Of a stretch of 64,000 nucleotides of DNA, positions 27,681 through 36,305 are shown piece after piece. Below the pieces are notes generated by a model that was not told the origin of the DNA, made no database searches, and saw only the letters and a list, made by a program, of their open reading frames with translations. Position 1 is the stretch's first letter. The number at the start of each line of letters is the position of its first letter. Both the position numbers and the translations under genes were made by a program. The stretch comes from Planctomycetota bacterium. GTDB lineage: Bacteria; Planctomycetota; J058; J103. Location: assembly GCA_026004615.1 (NCBI GenBank), contig BPJM01000012.1:43804-107803 (forward strand), read 5' to 3'.

Positions 27681-28244
27681 ATGACCGCGGCCGAGCGACG
27701 TCTGTGCGATGTCTGCCTGCAGTCGTTTGCGGAGCGCGATCTGGTGCGTGCGGGCAGCCGCATGCTGTGCGAGGAGTGCGCGCACCTGCAAGGGGTGGAC
27801 AGCCAGGCGGTGCCGCGCGTGATCGTCCGCCGTCCCACCCTGGCCGAGGCGGTCGCGGATCGCGAGCGCGAGAAGCAACGCGCCTTCGGCGAGGAACTCA
27901 TCCGGTGTCTCGACCAGGAGGATCTGCAGGCCTTCGAGCAGCTCTTCCTCAGTGAGGCCGAGCTGCGCCCGATCGTGGGCAGGGGGGCGGCGCCCTCGCA
28001 GCGGCGGCTGATCGAGCAGCGGCTGGGGCGCGATTTCCGGAGCAAGCGCAGTCTGTACGCCCGCCAGCCCGGCGAGATGGCCTTCGTGGACTTCGAATAC
28101 GAGGAAGCCGAGGAGATCGCCTCGGATGTCACCGAGCTGCGCCGGGTGACGATCCGGTTTCGCGTCGGGGAGGTCGAGCGGCGCATGCTGCTGCAGCGGG
28201 TGTACTGCGTGCGCGGCCGCTATCGCCTGTATTTCCTGGAGTGA
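27681..28244 (+). CDS. Small zinc-finger protein of unknown function
   Basis: A 187-residue cytoplasmic protein. The N-terminus holds a four-cysteine treble-clef-like site, CDVCLQSF at about residue 9 and CEECAHL at about residue 30, likely binding zinc. The middle is charged and helical (ADREREKQRAFGEELIRCL). The C-terminal part has alternating strands (FVDFEYEEAEEIASDV, VTIRFRVGEVERRML, YRLYFLE). The ATG at 27681 follows GCAGAGAGAC. It has its own promoter and is convergent with gltX, 15 bases apart. I do not recognise the family; a nucleic-acid or protein binding adaptor is possible. Confidence 0.72.
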   Translation: MTAAERRLCDVCLQSFAERDLVRAGSRMLCEECAHLQGVDSQAVPRVIVRRPTLAEAVADREREKQRAFGEELIRCLDQEDLQAFEQLFLSEAELRPIVGRGAAPSQRRLIEQRLGRDFRSKRSLYARQPGEMAFVDFEYEEAEEIASDVTELRRVTIRFRVGEVERRMLLQRVYCVRGRYRLYFLE

Positions 28245-28259
28245 CGGGGCGATTCCGCG

Positions 28260-29747
28260 CTACGACCCCGTCCCCGTCGCCTCCGCGGTCGCCAGCTTGG
28301 CGAGTGCGGCCTGCAGGCGGGCCAGGGTTTCCTCGCGCCCCAGCACTTCCATGCTCTCGAACAGTGGCGGCGAGACCCTGGCACCGGTGATCGCCACGCG
28401 CAGGACCATGAACGCCGGACCCACCTTGCAACCCAGCTTCGCCACCGCCTCGCGCGCTTGCTGCTCCAGCACCGCGGCAGCAAAGGGCTCGGCGCGGGCG
28501 GCGATCTGCTGGGCCTGTTCGAGCAGCTGCCGCGCCATCGCGGCGTCCAGCGGCTTCGGCACGAGCAGTGCAGCCTCGTAGTCCGAACAGCCGCGGAAGA
28601 AGGTGTCGGCATAGCTCGGCCACTCCGCCAGCGTCCGGATGCGAGGCTGCACCAGCGGTGCCACCCGCGCCACCAGCTCCGGCCGGCGAGCGTACGGCTC
28701 GCCGTGGTGTGCGAGCACGCGGCGTACGAACTCCTGCGGCGGCAGGCGCCGGATCCACTCGCCGTTGAGCCACTGCAGCTTGGCGAGATCGAACACCGGT
28801 CCGGTGGTCTTCAGCCGTCCCGGGTCGAACTCCGCATAGAACTCCTCCAGCGAAAAGATCTCCCGCTCGTCCGGCATCGAGTGGCCCATGAGCGCGAGGA
28901 AGTTGAGCAGCGCCTCGGGCAAAAAGCCCTGCTCGCGGTACCAGAGCAGCGACACCGGATTCTTGCGCTTGCTGATCTTGCTCCGGTCGGCGTTGCGCAA
29001 CAGCGGCAGGTGCACGAACACCGGCGGTGGCCAGCCGAAGGCCTCATAGAGCAGCACGTGCTTGGGGGTCGAGCTGATCCACTCCTCGGCGCGGATCACG
29101 TGCGTGATGCGCATGGCATGGTCGTCGACCACGTTGGCGAGGTGGTAGGTGGGGTGACCGTCGGACTTGAGCAGGACCTGGTCGTCGATCTCGGAGTTTT
29201 CGAACTGGATCGGGCCGCGCAGCCCGTCCTCGAACCGGGTGGTGCCGGTGCGCGGCACCGCCAGCCGCACGGTCCACGGGGTGCCGGCGGCGAGCAGCCG
29301 CTCGACCTCCGCCGCCGCGAGCGCGCGGCAGCGACCGTCGTAGCCCGGTGGGCGCCGGTCGCGGCGCTGGGCGGCGCGCAGCTCGGCTAGCCGCTCCGGC
29401 GTGCAGAAGCAGCGGTACGCCTTGCCGGTGGCGAGCAACCGCTCGGCCGCTTCCCGGTAGAGCGCCGTCCGCTCGGACTGCCGGTAGGGCGCGCAGGGCC
29501 CGCCGACATCGGGGCCCTCGTCGTAGTCCAGCCCGAGCCAGCGCAGCGCCTCGAAGATCATCCGCTCGGCGCCCTCGACGTAGCGGCTCCTGTCGGTATC
29601 CTCGATCCGCAGGATGAACTGCCCGCCGGTACGGACCGCCACCGCCTTGTTGAACAGCGCCACGTAGGCGGTGCCGACGTGTGGATCGCCGGTCGGCGAG
29701 GGTGCGACGCGCACCCGGGCCGGGCCGGCGGGGAGCTGGAAAGCCAT
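28260..29747 (-). CDS. gltX: Glutamyl-tRNA synthetase
   Basis: A 495-residue class I aminoacyl-tRNA synthetase that charges tRNA-Glu. The HIGH-type motif is PSPTGDPHVGTAY near the N-terminus, the KMSKS-type motif is SKISKRK, and the glutamate/ATP site FILRIEDTDRSRYVEGAE is typical of bacterial GltX. The zinc-type cysteines are partly retained (YRCFCTPERL). A full C-terminal anticodon-binding domain follows. The ATG at 29747 has GGGAGGTG upstream; an upstream TTG is less suitable. Length and motifs are normal. The gene is divergent from the Lon-like gene and has its own promoter. Confidence 0.96.
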   Translation of the reverse strand: MAFQLPAGPARVRVAPSPTGDPHVGTAYVALFNKAVAVRTGGQFILRIEDTDRSRYVEGAERMIFEALRWLGLDYDEGPDVGGPCAPYRQSERTALYREAAERLLATGKAYRCFCTPERLAELRAAQRRDRRPPGYDGRCRALAAAEVERLLAAGTPWTVRLAVPRTGTTRFEDGLRGPIQFENSEIDDQVLLKSDGHPTYHLANVVDDHAMRITHVIRAEEWISSTPKHVLLYEAFGWPPPVFVHLPLLRNADRSKISKRKNPVSLLWYREQGFLPEALLNFLALMGHSMPDEREIFSLEEFYAEFDPGRLKTTGPVFDLAKLQWLNGEWIRRLPPQEFVRRVLAHHGEPYARRPELVARVAPLVQPRIRTLAEWPSYADTFFRGCSDYEAALLVPKPLDAAMARQLLEQAQQIAARAEPFAAAVLEQQAREAVAKLGCKVGPAFMVLRVAITGARVSPPLFESMEVLGREETLARLQAALAKLATAEATGTGS

Positions 29748-29789
29748 CGCGAGCAGCACCTCCCTCGAGTTCGGCTTCGCGGGCGCGCC

Positions 29790-29817
29790 ATCTTAGCGCG
29801 CGCGGCGCCGGACGCAA
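29790..29817 (-). promoter_or_regulatory. Promoter of gltX
   Basis: Minus strand: TTGCGT (29812-29817), 16-base spacer, TAAGAT (29790-29795), about 40 bases before the gltX ATG. Confidence 0.55.
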
Positions 29818-29844
29818 CGGCGGCTGCGGGTCTGCGCGCAGCGC

Positions 29845-29874
29845 TTGCTGCCGCGCCGCCGCCGTGCGTAGATG
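29845..29874 (+). promoter_or_regulatory. Promoter of the Lon-like gene
   Basis: TTGCTG (29845-29850), 18-base spacer, TAGATG (29869-29874), with the ATG at 29924. It lies back to back with the gltX promoter in a 176-base gap. Confidence 0.4.
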
Positions 29875-29923
29875 GTGCGGGAGACCGCTGGCACCTCGCT
29901 CCAGCGGGGCCGGGAGGTCGGGC

Positions 29924-31417
29924 ATGGAACAGGCGCTGGCGCGGCTGCGCCGCGCGTTCGAGGGGCTGGTGGGACTGGAGCAGCCGCGGCGGCGGCTGCT
30001 GGAGCGGGCGGCGCTGCAGCTGCGCTTCGGGGCCGGCGCGAGCGCTCCGCTGGCGGTGCTCACCGGACCGGCGGGCAGTGGGCGGCACGCGCTCGCCGAG
30101 GCGCTGGCCCGCGGGCTCGGCGGTCCCCTGGTGGCGCTCGACCTGCGGGCGCTGGGCGAGGCGGAGCTGCGCGGCGTGCCGCGCGCCGGGGGCGGGCTCG
30201 AGCCCGGCGCTCTCATGCGGGCGCTGCAGGGCGGTCCCGCGCCGCCGGCGGTCCTGCTGCTGGAGCACATCGACGAGCTGGCGGCGGGGGCGCCGCCTGC
30301 GGAGCGAGCGCGGGCCGCGGCGGCGCTGCGCGAACTTTTGCGGGGCGGGCTGGTGGATCGGTTTGCCGGCGCGGCGGTCCGTGGCGCCCACACCCTGCTG
30401 GTGGCGACCGCCGAGCACCCGGCGGTCATCCCGCCGCTGCTGGCCGGCGAGGTCGAGGTGCTGTTGCACCACGGCTACGACCGCGACCAGAAGGTGCGCA
30501 TCGCACGCGAGCGGTTGCTGCCCGAGGCGCTGCGCGCCGCCGGCGCCCCGCCGGGCAGCGTCGAGGTCACCCCCGCCGCGCTGGAGCGGCTGGTCGCCGA
30601 GTACGCGCCGGAGCCCGGAGTGGCTGGGCTGGCGGAGCGGCTGGGGCTGGTGTGCCGCCGGGCGGCGGCGCGGATCGCACTCGGGGAGGCGGACGTGGTG
30701 CGCCTCGGTCCGGAGGAGCTGCCGGAACTGCTCGGCCCGCCGCTGGCGCGGCCGCTGCCCGCCGGGGCCGGCGCCGAGATCGGCGCCGCCTGGGGACTGA
30801 CCTGGCTGCGGCGAGGAGGCGAGGTCACCCTGGTGGAGGCGCTGCGCGCGGGCAGCGAGCCGGGGCTGGTGCGCGGCAGCGCGGTCCGGCCCGAGGCGCT
30901 CGAGAGCGCGTTCGCGTTCATCCGCGGGCGAGCGCGCGAGCTGCGCATCGAACGGGAGGCGCTGCTGCCCGCAGAGGTCGCGATCCGCGCGACCACGCTC
31001 GCGCCTGCCGGCACGGGCGAGGACACCGCCTCGCTCACGGGCTGGGGTGCGGGCAGCACCTCGCTGACCGCCTCCACCGCGACGGCCGGTATCGATCCGG
31101 GGCTCGACCTCGCGGTGCTGGTGGCGCTGGTCTCGCTCGCCACCGACCGGCCGGTGCGGCCGGATGTCGCCGCCGTGGGCGAACTGACGCTGCGGGGCGG
31201 CGTGCGGCCGCCCGCCGGCCTGCCCGAGATGGTGCTGGCGGCGGATCGGCGCGGTCTGCGCAAGGTGCTGGTGCCCGCTGCCGGCATGGACGCCCTCGAG
31301 CGCGCTCTGCCGGCAAGCACACTCGCGCGCCTGCGGCTGGTGCCGGTGGAGCGTGCCGAGGAGGCGGCGCGCGAATCCCTCATCGACATCGTGATCGCCC
31401 GGGAACTGGATCGCTGA
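29924..31417 (+). CDS. Lon-protease-like protein lacking catalytic residues (pseudo-Lon)
   Basis: A 497-residue protein with the AAA+ and S16 domains of Lon in order but no Lon N-terminal domain. The ATG has GGGAGGT upstream. Alignment by eye to Lon is good throughout: GLVGLEQPRRRLLER, VRIARERLLPEAL, YAPEPGVAGLAERLG, VALVSLATDRPVRPDVA, VGELTLRGGVRP. The functional residues are changed: Walker A GPAGSGRH (Lys to Arg54), Walker B LLLEHIDEL (Asp-Glu to Glu114-His115), the sensor-1 Asn, Arg finger and sensor-2 Arg positions, the catalytic Ser (Gly393) and Lys (Pro434). The frame is intact, so it is probably selected as a non-catalytic scaffold, adaptor or DNA/protein-binding factor. It is not a broken fragment. 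Confidence 0.88.
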   Translation: MEQALARLRRAFEGLVGLEQPRRRLLERAALQLRFGAGASAPLAVLTGPAGSGRHALAEALARGLGGPLVALDLRALGEAELRGVPRAGGGLEPGALMRALQGGPAPPAVLLLEHIDELAAGAPPAERARAAAALRELLRGGLVDRFAGAAVRGAHTLLVATAEHPAVIPPLLAGEVEVLLHHGYDRDQKVRIARERLLPEALRAAGAPPGSVEVTPAALERLVAEYAPEPGVAGLAERLGLVCRRAAARIALGEADVVRLGPEELPELLGPPLARPLPAGAGAEIGAAWGLTWLRRGGEVTLVEALRAGSEPGLVRGSAVRPEALESAFAFIRGRARELRIEREALLPAEVAIRATTLAPAGTGEDTASLTGWGAGSTSLTASTATAGIDPGLDLAVLVALVSLATDRPVRPDVAAVGELTLRGGVRPPAGLPEMVLAADRRGLRKVLVPAAGMDALERALPASTLARLRLVPVERAEEAARESLIDIVIARELDR

Positions 31418-31438
31418 GGGGTAGCAGCAGCGGGAGCT

Positions 31439-31468
31439 GGTGCCGGCGCACGGTCCCGGCGCCTTTTT
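31439..31468 (+). terminator. Rho-independent terminator of the Lon-like gene
   Basis: Stem GGTGCCGG/CCGGCGCC (one G-U pair), 9-base loop, then TTTTT at 31464-31468, 22 bases after the stop codon. It is the clearest intrinsic terminator in the window. Confidence 0.8.
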
Positions 31469-31786
31469 CGGGTGCAGCGGGCCGGTCTGCTCTGCGAGGC
31501 TGCGCTGCGCATGAGGCGCAGTCCGCGCTGCGCTGGCCCTCTTGGCGGGCGTGCCGAGGCAGAGCGGAGAAGGCACCGGGCGGCGTTGCTCGCGGTGACC
31601 GGCGCCCGCGCGCTGCCGGCCCGTTCTGCCCGCGCCGCTGCGGGGTTTTTCCCGGCCGCCGCGCGCGGCACCGGCGGGCATGGCGCGTGCCACAACCTTT
31701 GACAACAAGAAGCGTTACGCCTTTCCGGCGAACCCCTGCCTGCCGCCGGATGCGCATGCCAGGCCGATCTGCGGCCGGAAATGCGC

Positions 31787-31815
31787 TTGACAGTGTCGGA
31801 CCCCTGGGGCATACC
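31787..31815 (+). promoter_or_regulatory. Candidate promoter of the HU gene
   Basis: Consensus TTGACA (31787-31792), 17-base spacer, CATACC (31810-31815). The leader to the ATG would be about 190 bases. The -10 box is weak. Confidence 0.4.
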
Positions 31816-32009
31816 TCTCGTGGCGTTCGGGCCATCGACCGCAGGGCCGCTGCCCGAGCCGGGTCGCGGGGCGGTGTCTGCTGCAGGGCTCGCCGCGTCG
31901 GCAGGAGAGAGCCTCGGGGAGATCGCAATCCACCGCTCTGGAGTGCGTTCCCGCCGGCGCTGGCGGGCAGGGCGGGGGCCCGGGGCACGAAGGGAAGGGG
32001 AGAGAAGCG

Positions 32010-32285
32010 ATGAACAAGGCGCAGCTCGTCGATCTGGTCGCCAAGACCCATGGCATGGAGTCGAAGGCCGCCGCCGAGCGGGCGGTCAACGCGGTCATCG
32101 AGGGGATCAAGGCCGGCCTCAAGAAGGACGGCAAGGTCCAGCTCGTCGGCTTCGGGTCGTTCTCGGTCCGCAAGCGCGCCGCCCGCATGGGGCGCAACCC
32201 GCAGACCGGGGAGCGCATCAAGATCAAGGCCTCCAAGACGGTCGGCTTCACCCCCGGCCAGGCGCTGAAGAACGCGATCAAGTAG
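32010..32285 (+). CDS. hup: DNA-binding protein HU
   Basis: A 91-residue histone-like protein of the HU/IHF family. It starts MNKAQLVDLVAKTHGMESKA, has the beta-arm region VQLVGFGSFSVRKRAARMGR with the GRNPQTGE DNA-minor-groove tip, and ends in a short helix (TPGQALKNAIK). Length and all family landmarks are normal. GGGGAGAG lies before the ATG. It compacts and bends DNA in the nucleoid. It sits alone behind a 592-base gap and is followed by a strong hairpin. HU versus an IHF subunit is not separable with certainty by eye, but HU is more likely. Confidence 0.95.
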   Translation: MNKAQLVDLVAKTHGMESKAAAERAVNAVIEGIKAGLKKDGKVQLVGFGSFSVRKRAARMGRNPQTGERIKIKASKTVGFTPGQALKNAIK

Positions 32286-32316
32286 CGCGCAGGCGGTCTG
32301 CTGCGCAGTCACCTCC

Positions 32317-32352
32317 ACCAGGGGCGGTCCCGCGGCGGGGGCCGCCCCTGGT
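32317..32352. terminator. Bidirectional hairpin between HU and the zinc-ribbon gene
   Basis: A perfect 11-bp stem ACCAGGGGCGG/CCGCCCCTGGT with a 14-base loop, between convergent genes ending at 32285 and 32428. No T-run. Confidence 0.55.
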
Positions 32353-32427
32353 CCATCCCCTGATCCCGGATCTGCACCTGGTTCGCGCCGCGCGGCGCGG
32401 CGCGGCAGAGCCCGCCCCGGCGGCTCG

Positions 32428-33348
32428 CTACTCCTCGAACGAATCCTCCTCGTCCGCGGGCTCGGGTTCGGCAGGCGCCGGCGCGCCGGCAGCGGCCGGC
32501 CCGGCGGTGGGGTCCGCGGCGGGTGCCGGCGCGCGCGCGGGCAGCGGCTCGGCGCCGCCGTGCAGGTACCACTGTCCGGCCTCGCGGACCCAGCGCTGCT
32601 CCACGATGCGGGCCTGGCGCTCGCCCTGGTACGCCGTCTCGGTGCGCAGCTGCACGGTGCCCTGCGCGCCGTCCTCGCGCACGCTCTCGAGCTTCACCTC
32701 GATCGTGGCCCCCTGTGAGCTGGCGAGTTCGATCACCGAGGCGCCCATGGCGACCATGTTGCGGAGCAAGGCCTCGCCGGCCTCGCCGGCCCGAGCCCGA
32801 GCCCGTTCGCGGACGCTCGGCGGCACGAATTCCATGAGGGCGTCCCCATCGGCCTTGCGCAGCGCGGCCGCGTAAGCGGCTGCCCGCTCGCGGAGCGGGG
32901 AGCCGGCGCGGCTGGACAGCACCGCATATCCGACGGCGATACCGACCGCCAGCACCAGCGTGATCGCCGCGAGCACCAGCGCGGCGCGGTCGCTGCGCCG
33001 GCGCAGCGGGGCGTGCCGCTCGCCGCTCTGGGGGCTGCGCCGGCGGCGCCTGCCGGGCGCGGTGCGCGAGTCGGAGCGGGGCCGGCGGCGCGCGGGCAGC
33101 GCGCGCTCGCTCTGCGCACCCGTCGCCTCGCCGGCCCCGCGGGCGGGCTCGCCGCTGTGAGCAGGCCGGGGCCGGCCGCTGCCCGCGGGCCGTCCGCGGG
33201 GCGCCGGCGGATCGCCGGCCCCGCGCGGCACCTGCTCCTCCTCGTGGCGCGGCTGCCAGCGCTGCCCGCATCTCGGGCAGCTGAGCGGCCGGCTGGGCGG
33301 TGCCGCGACCCGCCCGGCGGCGCCGCACCCTGGACATTGGACGCGCAC
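32428..33348 (-). CDS. Zinc-ribbon single-span membrane protein
   Basis: A 306-residue protein. The GTG at 33348 is chosen because GGAGG lies 8 bases upstream and the product then begins directly with a zinc-ribbon: VQCPGCGAAGRV and LSCPRCGQRW, a CxxC-x-CxxC site like the MJ0042 finger. A long basic, Pro/Arg-rich linker (about 30-125) precedes one transmembrane helix (LVLAAITLVLAVGIAVGYAV), and the C-terminal roughly 130 residues, probably outside the membrane, resemble an NTF2/DUF4878-like domain (YAAALRKADGDALMEFVPP, QRWVREAGQWYLHGG). An acidic Ala/Pro tail ends it. Such finger-linker-helix proteins are frequent in Myxococcota and Planctomycetota; the role is unknown. Confidence 0.75.
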   Translation of the reverse strand: MRVQCPGCGAAGRVAAPPSRPLSCPRCGQRWQPRHEEEQVPRGAGDPPAPRGRPAGSGRPRPAHSGEPARGAGEATGAQSERALPARRRPRSDSRTAPGRRRRRSPQSGERHAPLRRRSDRAALVLAAITLVLAVGIAVGYAVLSSRAGSPLRERAAAYAAALRKADGDALMEFVPPSVRERARARAGEAGEALLRNMVAMGASVIELASSQGATIEVKLESVREDGAQGTVQLRTETAYQGERQARIVEQRWVREAGQWYLHGGAEPLPARAPAPAADPTAGPAAAGAPAPAEPEPADEEDSFEE

Positions 33349-33531
33349 GAACCGTGCCTCCGGTATACCCCTGACTGAGCGAGCCTTGAGGCTACCCGTC
33401 GGAGAGGATGGGCGCAAGAGGGAGTCCTGCTCCTGCCGCAGGCGGTCCTGATCCAGGTTGCCGCGTGCCTCCGGCTCCGCTGCCGCCGCGCCCCGAGCGG
33501 CGAGCGGGCTGCGGCCCGGCTGGCTCGCCGG

Positions 33532-34200
33532 CTACTGCACCTGCGGATCGGGAGGCGGCAGGCGGAGCTCGGCTGTCCGGTCCTCCTCGGCCGAGGCGCC
33601 GGCCTGGTGCCCCGGCTCGAACACGAAACCCTCCACCTCCACCGCCAGTTCCTCGCCGTCCTCCCCTTGTTCCTCGGGCATGCCTGCGCCGCCGCGCGCA
33701 TGCCAGCGCGCGCGCAGCTGCGCTGCATACAGCTCCGCCCGCGCCCGCCACCTCGCCTCCAGCGCAGCGTGCACCCGGGCGGCGACGATGCCGCGCAGCG
33801 GCGGCAGCATGAGCAGCACTCCCGCCAGGTCCGTGACGAATCCCGGGCACAGCAGCAACAGCCCACCCAGCAGCCGCGGGATCGAATCGGCGAGCGGCAG
33901 CGGTGGCGCCTCGCCCTCGGTGCGCGCCAGCTGCATGCTCCAGCCCAGGGCGCGCATCGCCATCAGCATGCCCTCGCGCCGCAGCAGCAGGGCTCCCACC
34001 AGCGAGGTGCCGATGAACAGCGCCACGGTGGCGAGCGCGCCGAGCCACCGCGCGCACAGGATCACCGCCAGCACTTCGGCGGCGAGCCACGACATCACGA
34101 GCAGCAGCGCTCCCACGCCCTCGCCCTCCGGCGTGCCATCTCCTGCCGGCCGCGGCGCGCGCGCTGGAGCGGCCGCAGCGGTCGGTAGCCGTGCCCTCAC
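33532..34200 (-). CDS. fxsA: FxsA-family membrane protein
   Basis: A 222-residue membrane protein with the FxsA core: hydrophobic helices around LAAEVLAVILCARWLG and ALATVALFIGTSLVGALLLRREG, and the signature LLLLCPGFVTDLAGVLLMLPP followed by a cytoplasmic basic and then acidic tail. FxsA of E. coli was named for relief of phage T7 exclusion by the F factor; its normal role is unclear. The GTG at 34200 forms a GTGA overlap with the typA stop and has GGAGG 5 bases upstream, so translation is coupled to typA. The 35-residue leader before the first helix is longer than usual; an inner ATG at 34095 would cut the first helix. Confidence 0.88.
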   Translation of the reverse strand: MRARLPTAAAAPARAPRPAGDGTPEGEGVGALLLVMSWLAAEVLAVILCARWLGALATVALFIGTSLVGALLLRREGMLMAMRALGWSMQLARTEGEAPPLPLADSIPRLLGGLLLLCPGFVTDLAGVLLMLPPLRGIVAARVHAALEARWRARAELYAAQLRARWHARGGAGMPEEQGEDGEELAVEVEGFVFEPGHQAGASAEEDRTAELRLPPPDPQVQ

Positions 34201-36074
34201 CCCTCCGCCAACAGGACGGACGCTCCGCCGCCGCTCTCCGCGGCGCGCTTGCGCTCCTTGTGCGAGAGCTTGCGCTTGCGCAGGCGCACCGCGTGCGGGG
34301 TGATCTCGACCAGCTCATCCGGCTCGATGTACTCGAGTGCCTCCTCGATCGTGAAGCGGCGCGGCGGCGTGAGGAGGAGCTTTTCGTCGGCGCCGGCGGC
34401 GCGGATGTTGGTGAGGTGTTTGCGGCGGGTGGTGTTGACCACGATGTCGCCCGCCTTGCAGTGCTCGCCGACGATCATGCCCTCGTAGACGCGCTCCCCG
34501 GGCCCGACGAAGAACCGCCCGCGATCGGCCAGCGCGTGCAGCGCATACGCGGTCGTCTCGCCATCCACCATCGAGACCATAACGCCGTTGCTGCGCCCGG
34601 GGATCTCGCCGCGCCACGGGCCGTAGCCCTCGTAGACGTGGTGCGCCGTCGCCTCGCCGCCGGTCAGTGCCAGCAGCCGGAGCGGCAGGCCCATGAGGCC
34701 GCGGGCCGGGATCGTGAACTCCAGGCGCACCAGCCGGTGCTTCTGCTCCATGCGCACCAGCTCCCCGCGCCGCGCGCCGGCGGCCTCGATGACCTTGCCG
34801 GCATGCTCCTCGGGCGCGTCCACCACCAGGCGCTCGATCGGCTCGAGCAGCTGCCCCGAAGCGTCACGCCGCAGGATCACCAGGGGCTTGCTGACCTGGA
34901 CCTCGAAGCCCTCGCGGCGCATGGTCTCCAGCAGCACCCCCAGGTGCAGCAGTCCGCGGCCGCTCACCGTGAACGCCGCCGGGTCGTCGGTGGGCTCGAG
35001 GTGCAGCGCGACGTTGCGGCGCAACTCGCGCTCCAGCCGCTCGCGCAGCTGGCGTGAGGTGACGTACCGGCCCTCGCGCCCGCGCAGCGGCGAGTCGGTC
35101 GCCATGAATGTCATGGTGATGCGCGGCGGTTCGATCGCGATCGGCGGTAGCGGGCGCGCGCGCTGCGGATCGGTCAGCGAATCGCCGATCTCCACGTCCT
35201 TGAGCCCGATCACGGCCGCGATCTCGCCGGCGGCGACCTCGGCCACCGGCTCGCGTCCCAGCGCCGAGAAGACCTGCAGCTGCTTGACGGTATTGACGAG
35301 CCGGCCTCCCGCGTGCTTGACCAGCAGCACCGGCTGGCCCTCGACCAGGCGGCCCGCGTACACCCGCCCGACCGCGATCCGGCCCACGAAGTCGTCGTGC
35401 TGGATGCTCGCCACCAGCATCTGGAGCGGCGCCTGGGGATCACCTGCCGGGGCCGGGATGTGCTCCAGGATGGCGTCGAGCAGCGGCGTGATGTCGCGCC
35501 GCGGCGCATCGAGGGCACGCACCATGTAGCCCTCGCGGCCCGAGCCGTACAGCACCGGGAAGTCGAGCTGTTCCTCGCTCGCGCCCAGGTCGATGAACAG
35601 CTCCAGTACCTCGTCCAGCACCTGTTGTGGGCGGGCGTCCTTGCGGTCGATCTTGTTGATGACCACCAGCGGCACCAGCCCCGTCTCGAGCGCCTTGCGC
35701 AGCACGAAGCGGGTCTGCGGCAGCGGCCCCTCGGCGGCGTCGACCAGCAGCAGGCAGCCGTCCGCCATCCGGAGGACGCGCTCGACCTCGCCGCCGAAGT
35801 CGGCATGCCCCGGGGTGTCGATGAGGTTGATCTTGACCCCGCGCCAGCGCACCGCGCAGTTCTTGGCCAGGATCGTGATGCCGCGTTCGCGCTCCAGCGC
35901 CTCGGAGTCGAGCACGCAGGCCGTCTCGGCGCGCCCGGTGCGGAAGGCGCCCGAGATCTCCAGCAAGCGATCGACCAGGGTGGTCTTGCCGTGGTCGACG
36001 TGCGCGATGATCGCGAGGTTGCGCAGCTCGGCGCGCCGGGGCGCGCCCGCCGGGCTCGGAACGGCTGTGGTCAT
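34197..36074 (-). CDS. typA: Ribosome-associated GTPase TypA/BipA
   Basis: A 625-residue translational GTPase. G1 is [15 protein letters not shown], the effector region [17 protein letters not shown]3 [15 protein letters not shown] and G4 [13 protein letters not shown]-like domains III and V and the BipA-specific C-terminal domain ([20 protein letters not shown]) are complete. The protein ends with a short extra tail after [11 protein letters not shown]. TypA binds 70S ribosomes and aids large-subunit assembly, especially under cold or stress. The ATG at 36074 starts [14 protein letters not shown]. fxsA overlaps its end by 4 bases. A promoter lies upstream, divergent from an ABC transporter operon. 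Confidence 0.96.
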   Translation of the reverse strand: MTTAVPSPAGAPRRAELRNLAIIAHVDHGKTTLVDRLLEISGAFRTGRAETACVLDSEALERERGITILAKNCAVRWRGVKINLIDTPGHADFGGEVERVLRMADGCLLLVDAAEGPLPQTRFVLRKALETGLVPLVVINKIDRKDARPQQVLDEVLELFIDLGASEEQLDFPVLYGSGREGYMVRALDAPRRDITPLLDAILEHIPAPAGDPQAPLQMLVASIQHDDFVGRIAVGRVYAGRLVEGQPVLLVKHAGGRLVNTVKQLQVFSALGREPVAEVAAGEIAAVIGLKDVEIGDSLTDPQRARPLPPIAIEPPRITMTFMATDSPLRGREGRYVTSRQLRERLERELRRNVALHLEPTDDPAAFTVSGRGLLHLGVLLETMRREGFEVQVSKPLVILRRDASGQLLEPIERLVVDAPEEHAGKVIEAAGARRGELVRMEQKHRLVRLEFTIPARGLMGLPLRLLALTGGEATAHHVYEGYGPWRGEIPGRSNGVMVSMVDGETTAYALHALADRGRFFVGPGERVYEGMIVGEHCKAGDIVVNTTRRKHLTNIRAAGADEKLLLTPPRRFTIEEALEYIEPDELVEITPHAVRLRKRKLSHKERKRAAESGGGASVLLAEG

Positions 36075-36117
36075 CGAGAACCCATCCGGCTCGCCACACG
36101 CCTCGATGAAGCAGGAT

Positions 36118-36145
36118 AGGATAGGCTCTTTTGCCGGCTCCGCAA
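36118..36145 (-). promoter_or_regulatory. Promoter of typA-fxsA
   Basis: Minus strand: TTGCGG (36140-36145), 16-base spacer, TATCCT (36118-36123). A second TATCCT follows at once (36113-36118), so the -10 register is uncertain. Confidence 0.45.
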
Positions 36146-36216
36146 GCGGTTCTGCCGGCGTCGGTGCGCGGCTGCCCGCCGCGGGCGCTGGCGAGCGCGG
36201 CCGCGGTGCGCCCGCC

Positions 36217-36246
36217 TTGAAGGGCCGGTAAGCCGCCACCTATAAT
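36217..36246 (+). promoter_or_regulatory. Promoter of the ABC/GldG-like operon
   Basis: TTGAAG (36217-36222), 18-base spacer, perfect TATAAT (36241-36246). It is the best -10 box in the window and probably serves all genes from 36306 to 43472. Confidence 0.65.
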
Positions 36247-36305
36247 CGAGGATTCCGGCGTTGCGGCGCCGCGCGAGCGAGGAGCGGGCGGAGGCGGGCC
36301 GGTCC

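Larger units (their letters stand above)
31418..32009. other. 592-base gap upstream of HU
   Basis: Contains the terminator of the Lon-like gene, two TTGACA boxes (31698-31703 and 31787-31792) and an A+T-richer patch around 31690-31725. A 76-codon open frame at 31472 has no ribosome site and Arg/Ala-rich composition, so I see no gene. Confidence 0.5.

Noticed and set aside
31472..31702. A 76-codon frame upstream of HU
   Set aside because: No ribosome site and Arg/Ala-rich composition.
32010..32285. IHF subunit instead of HU
   Set aside because: The start, arm and C-terminus read more like HU and there is no pheT or rpsA neighbour.
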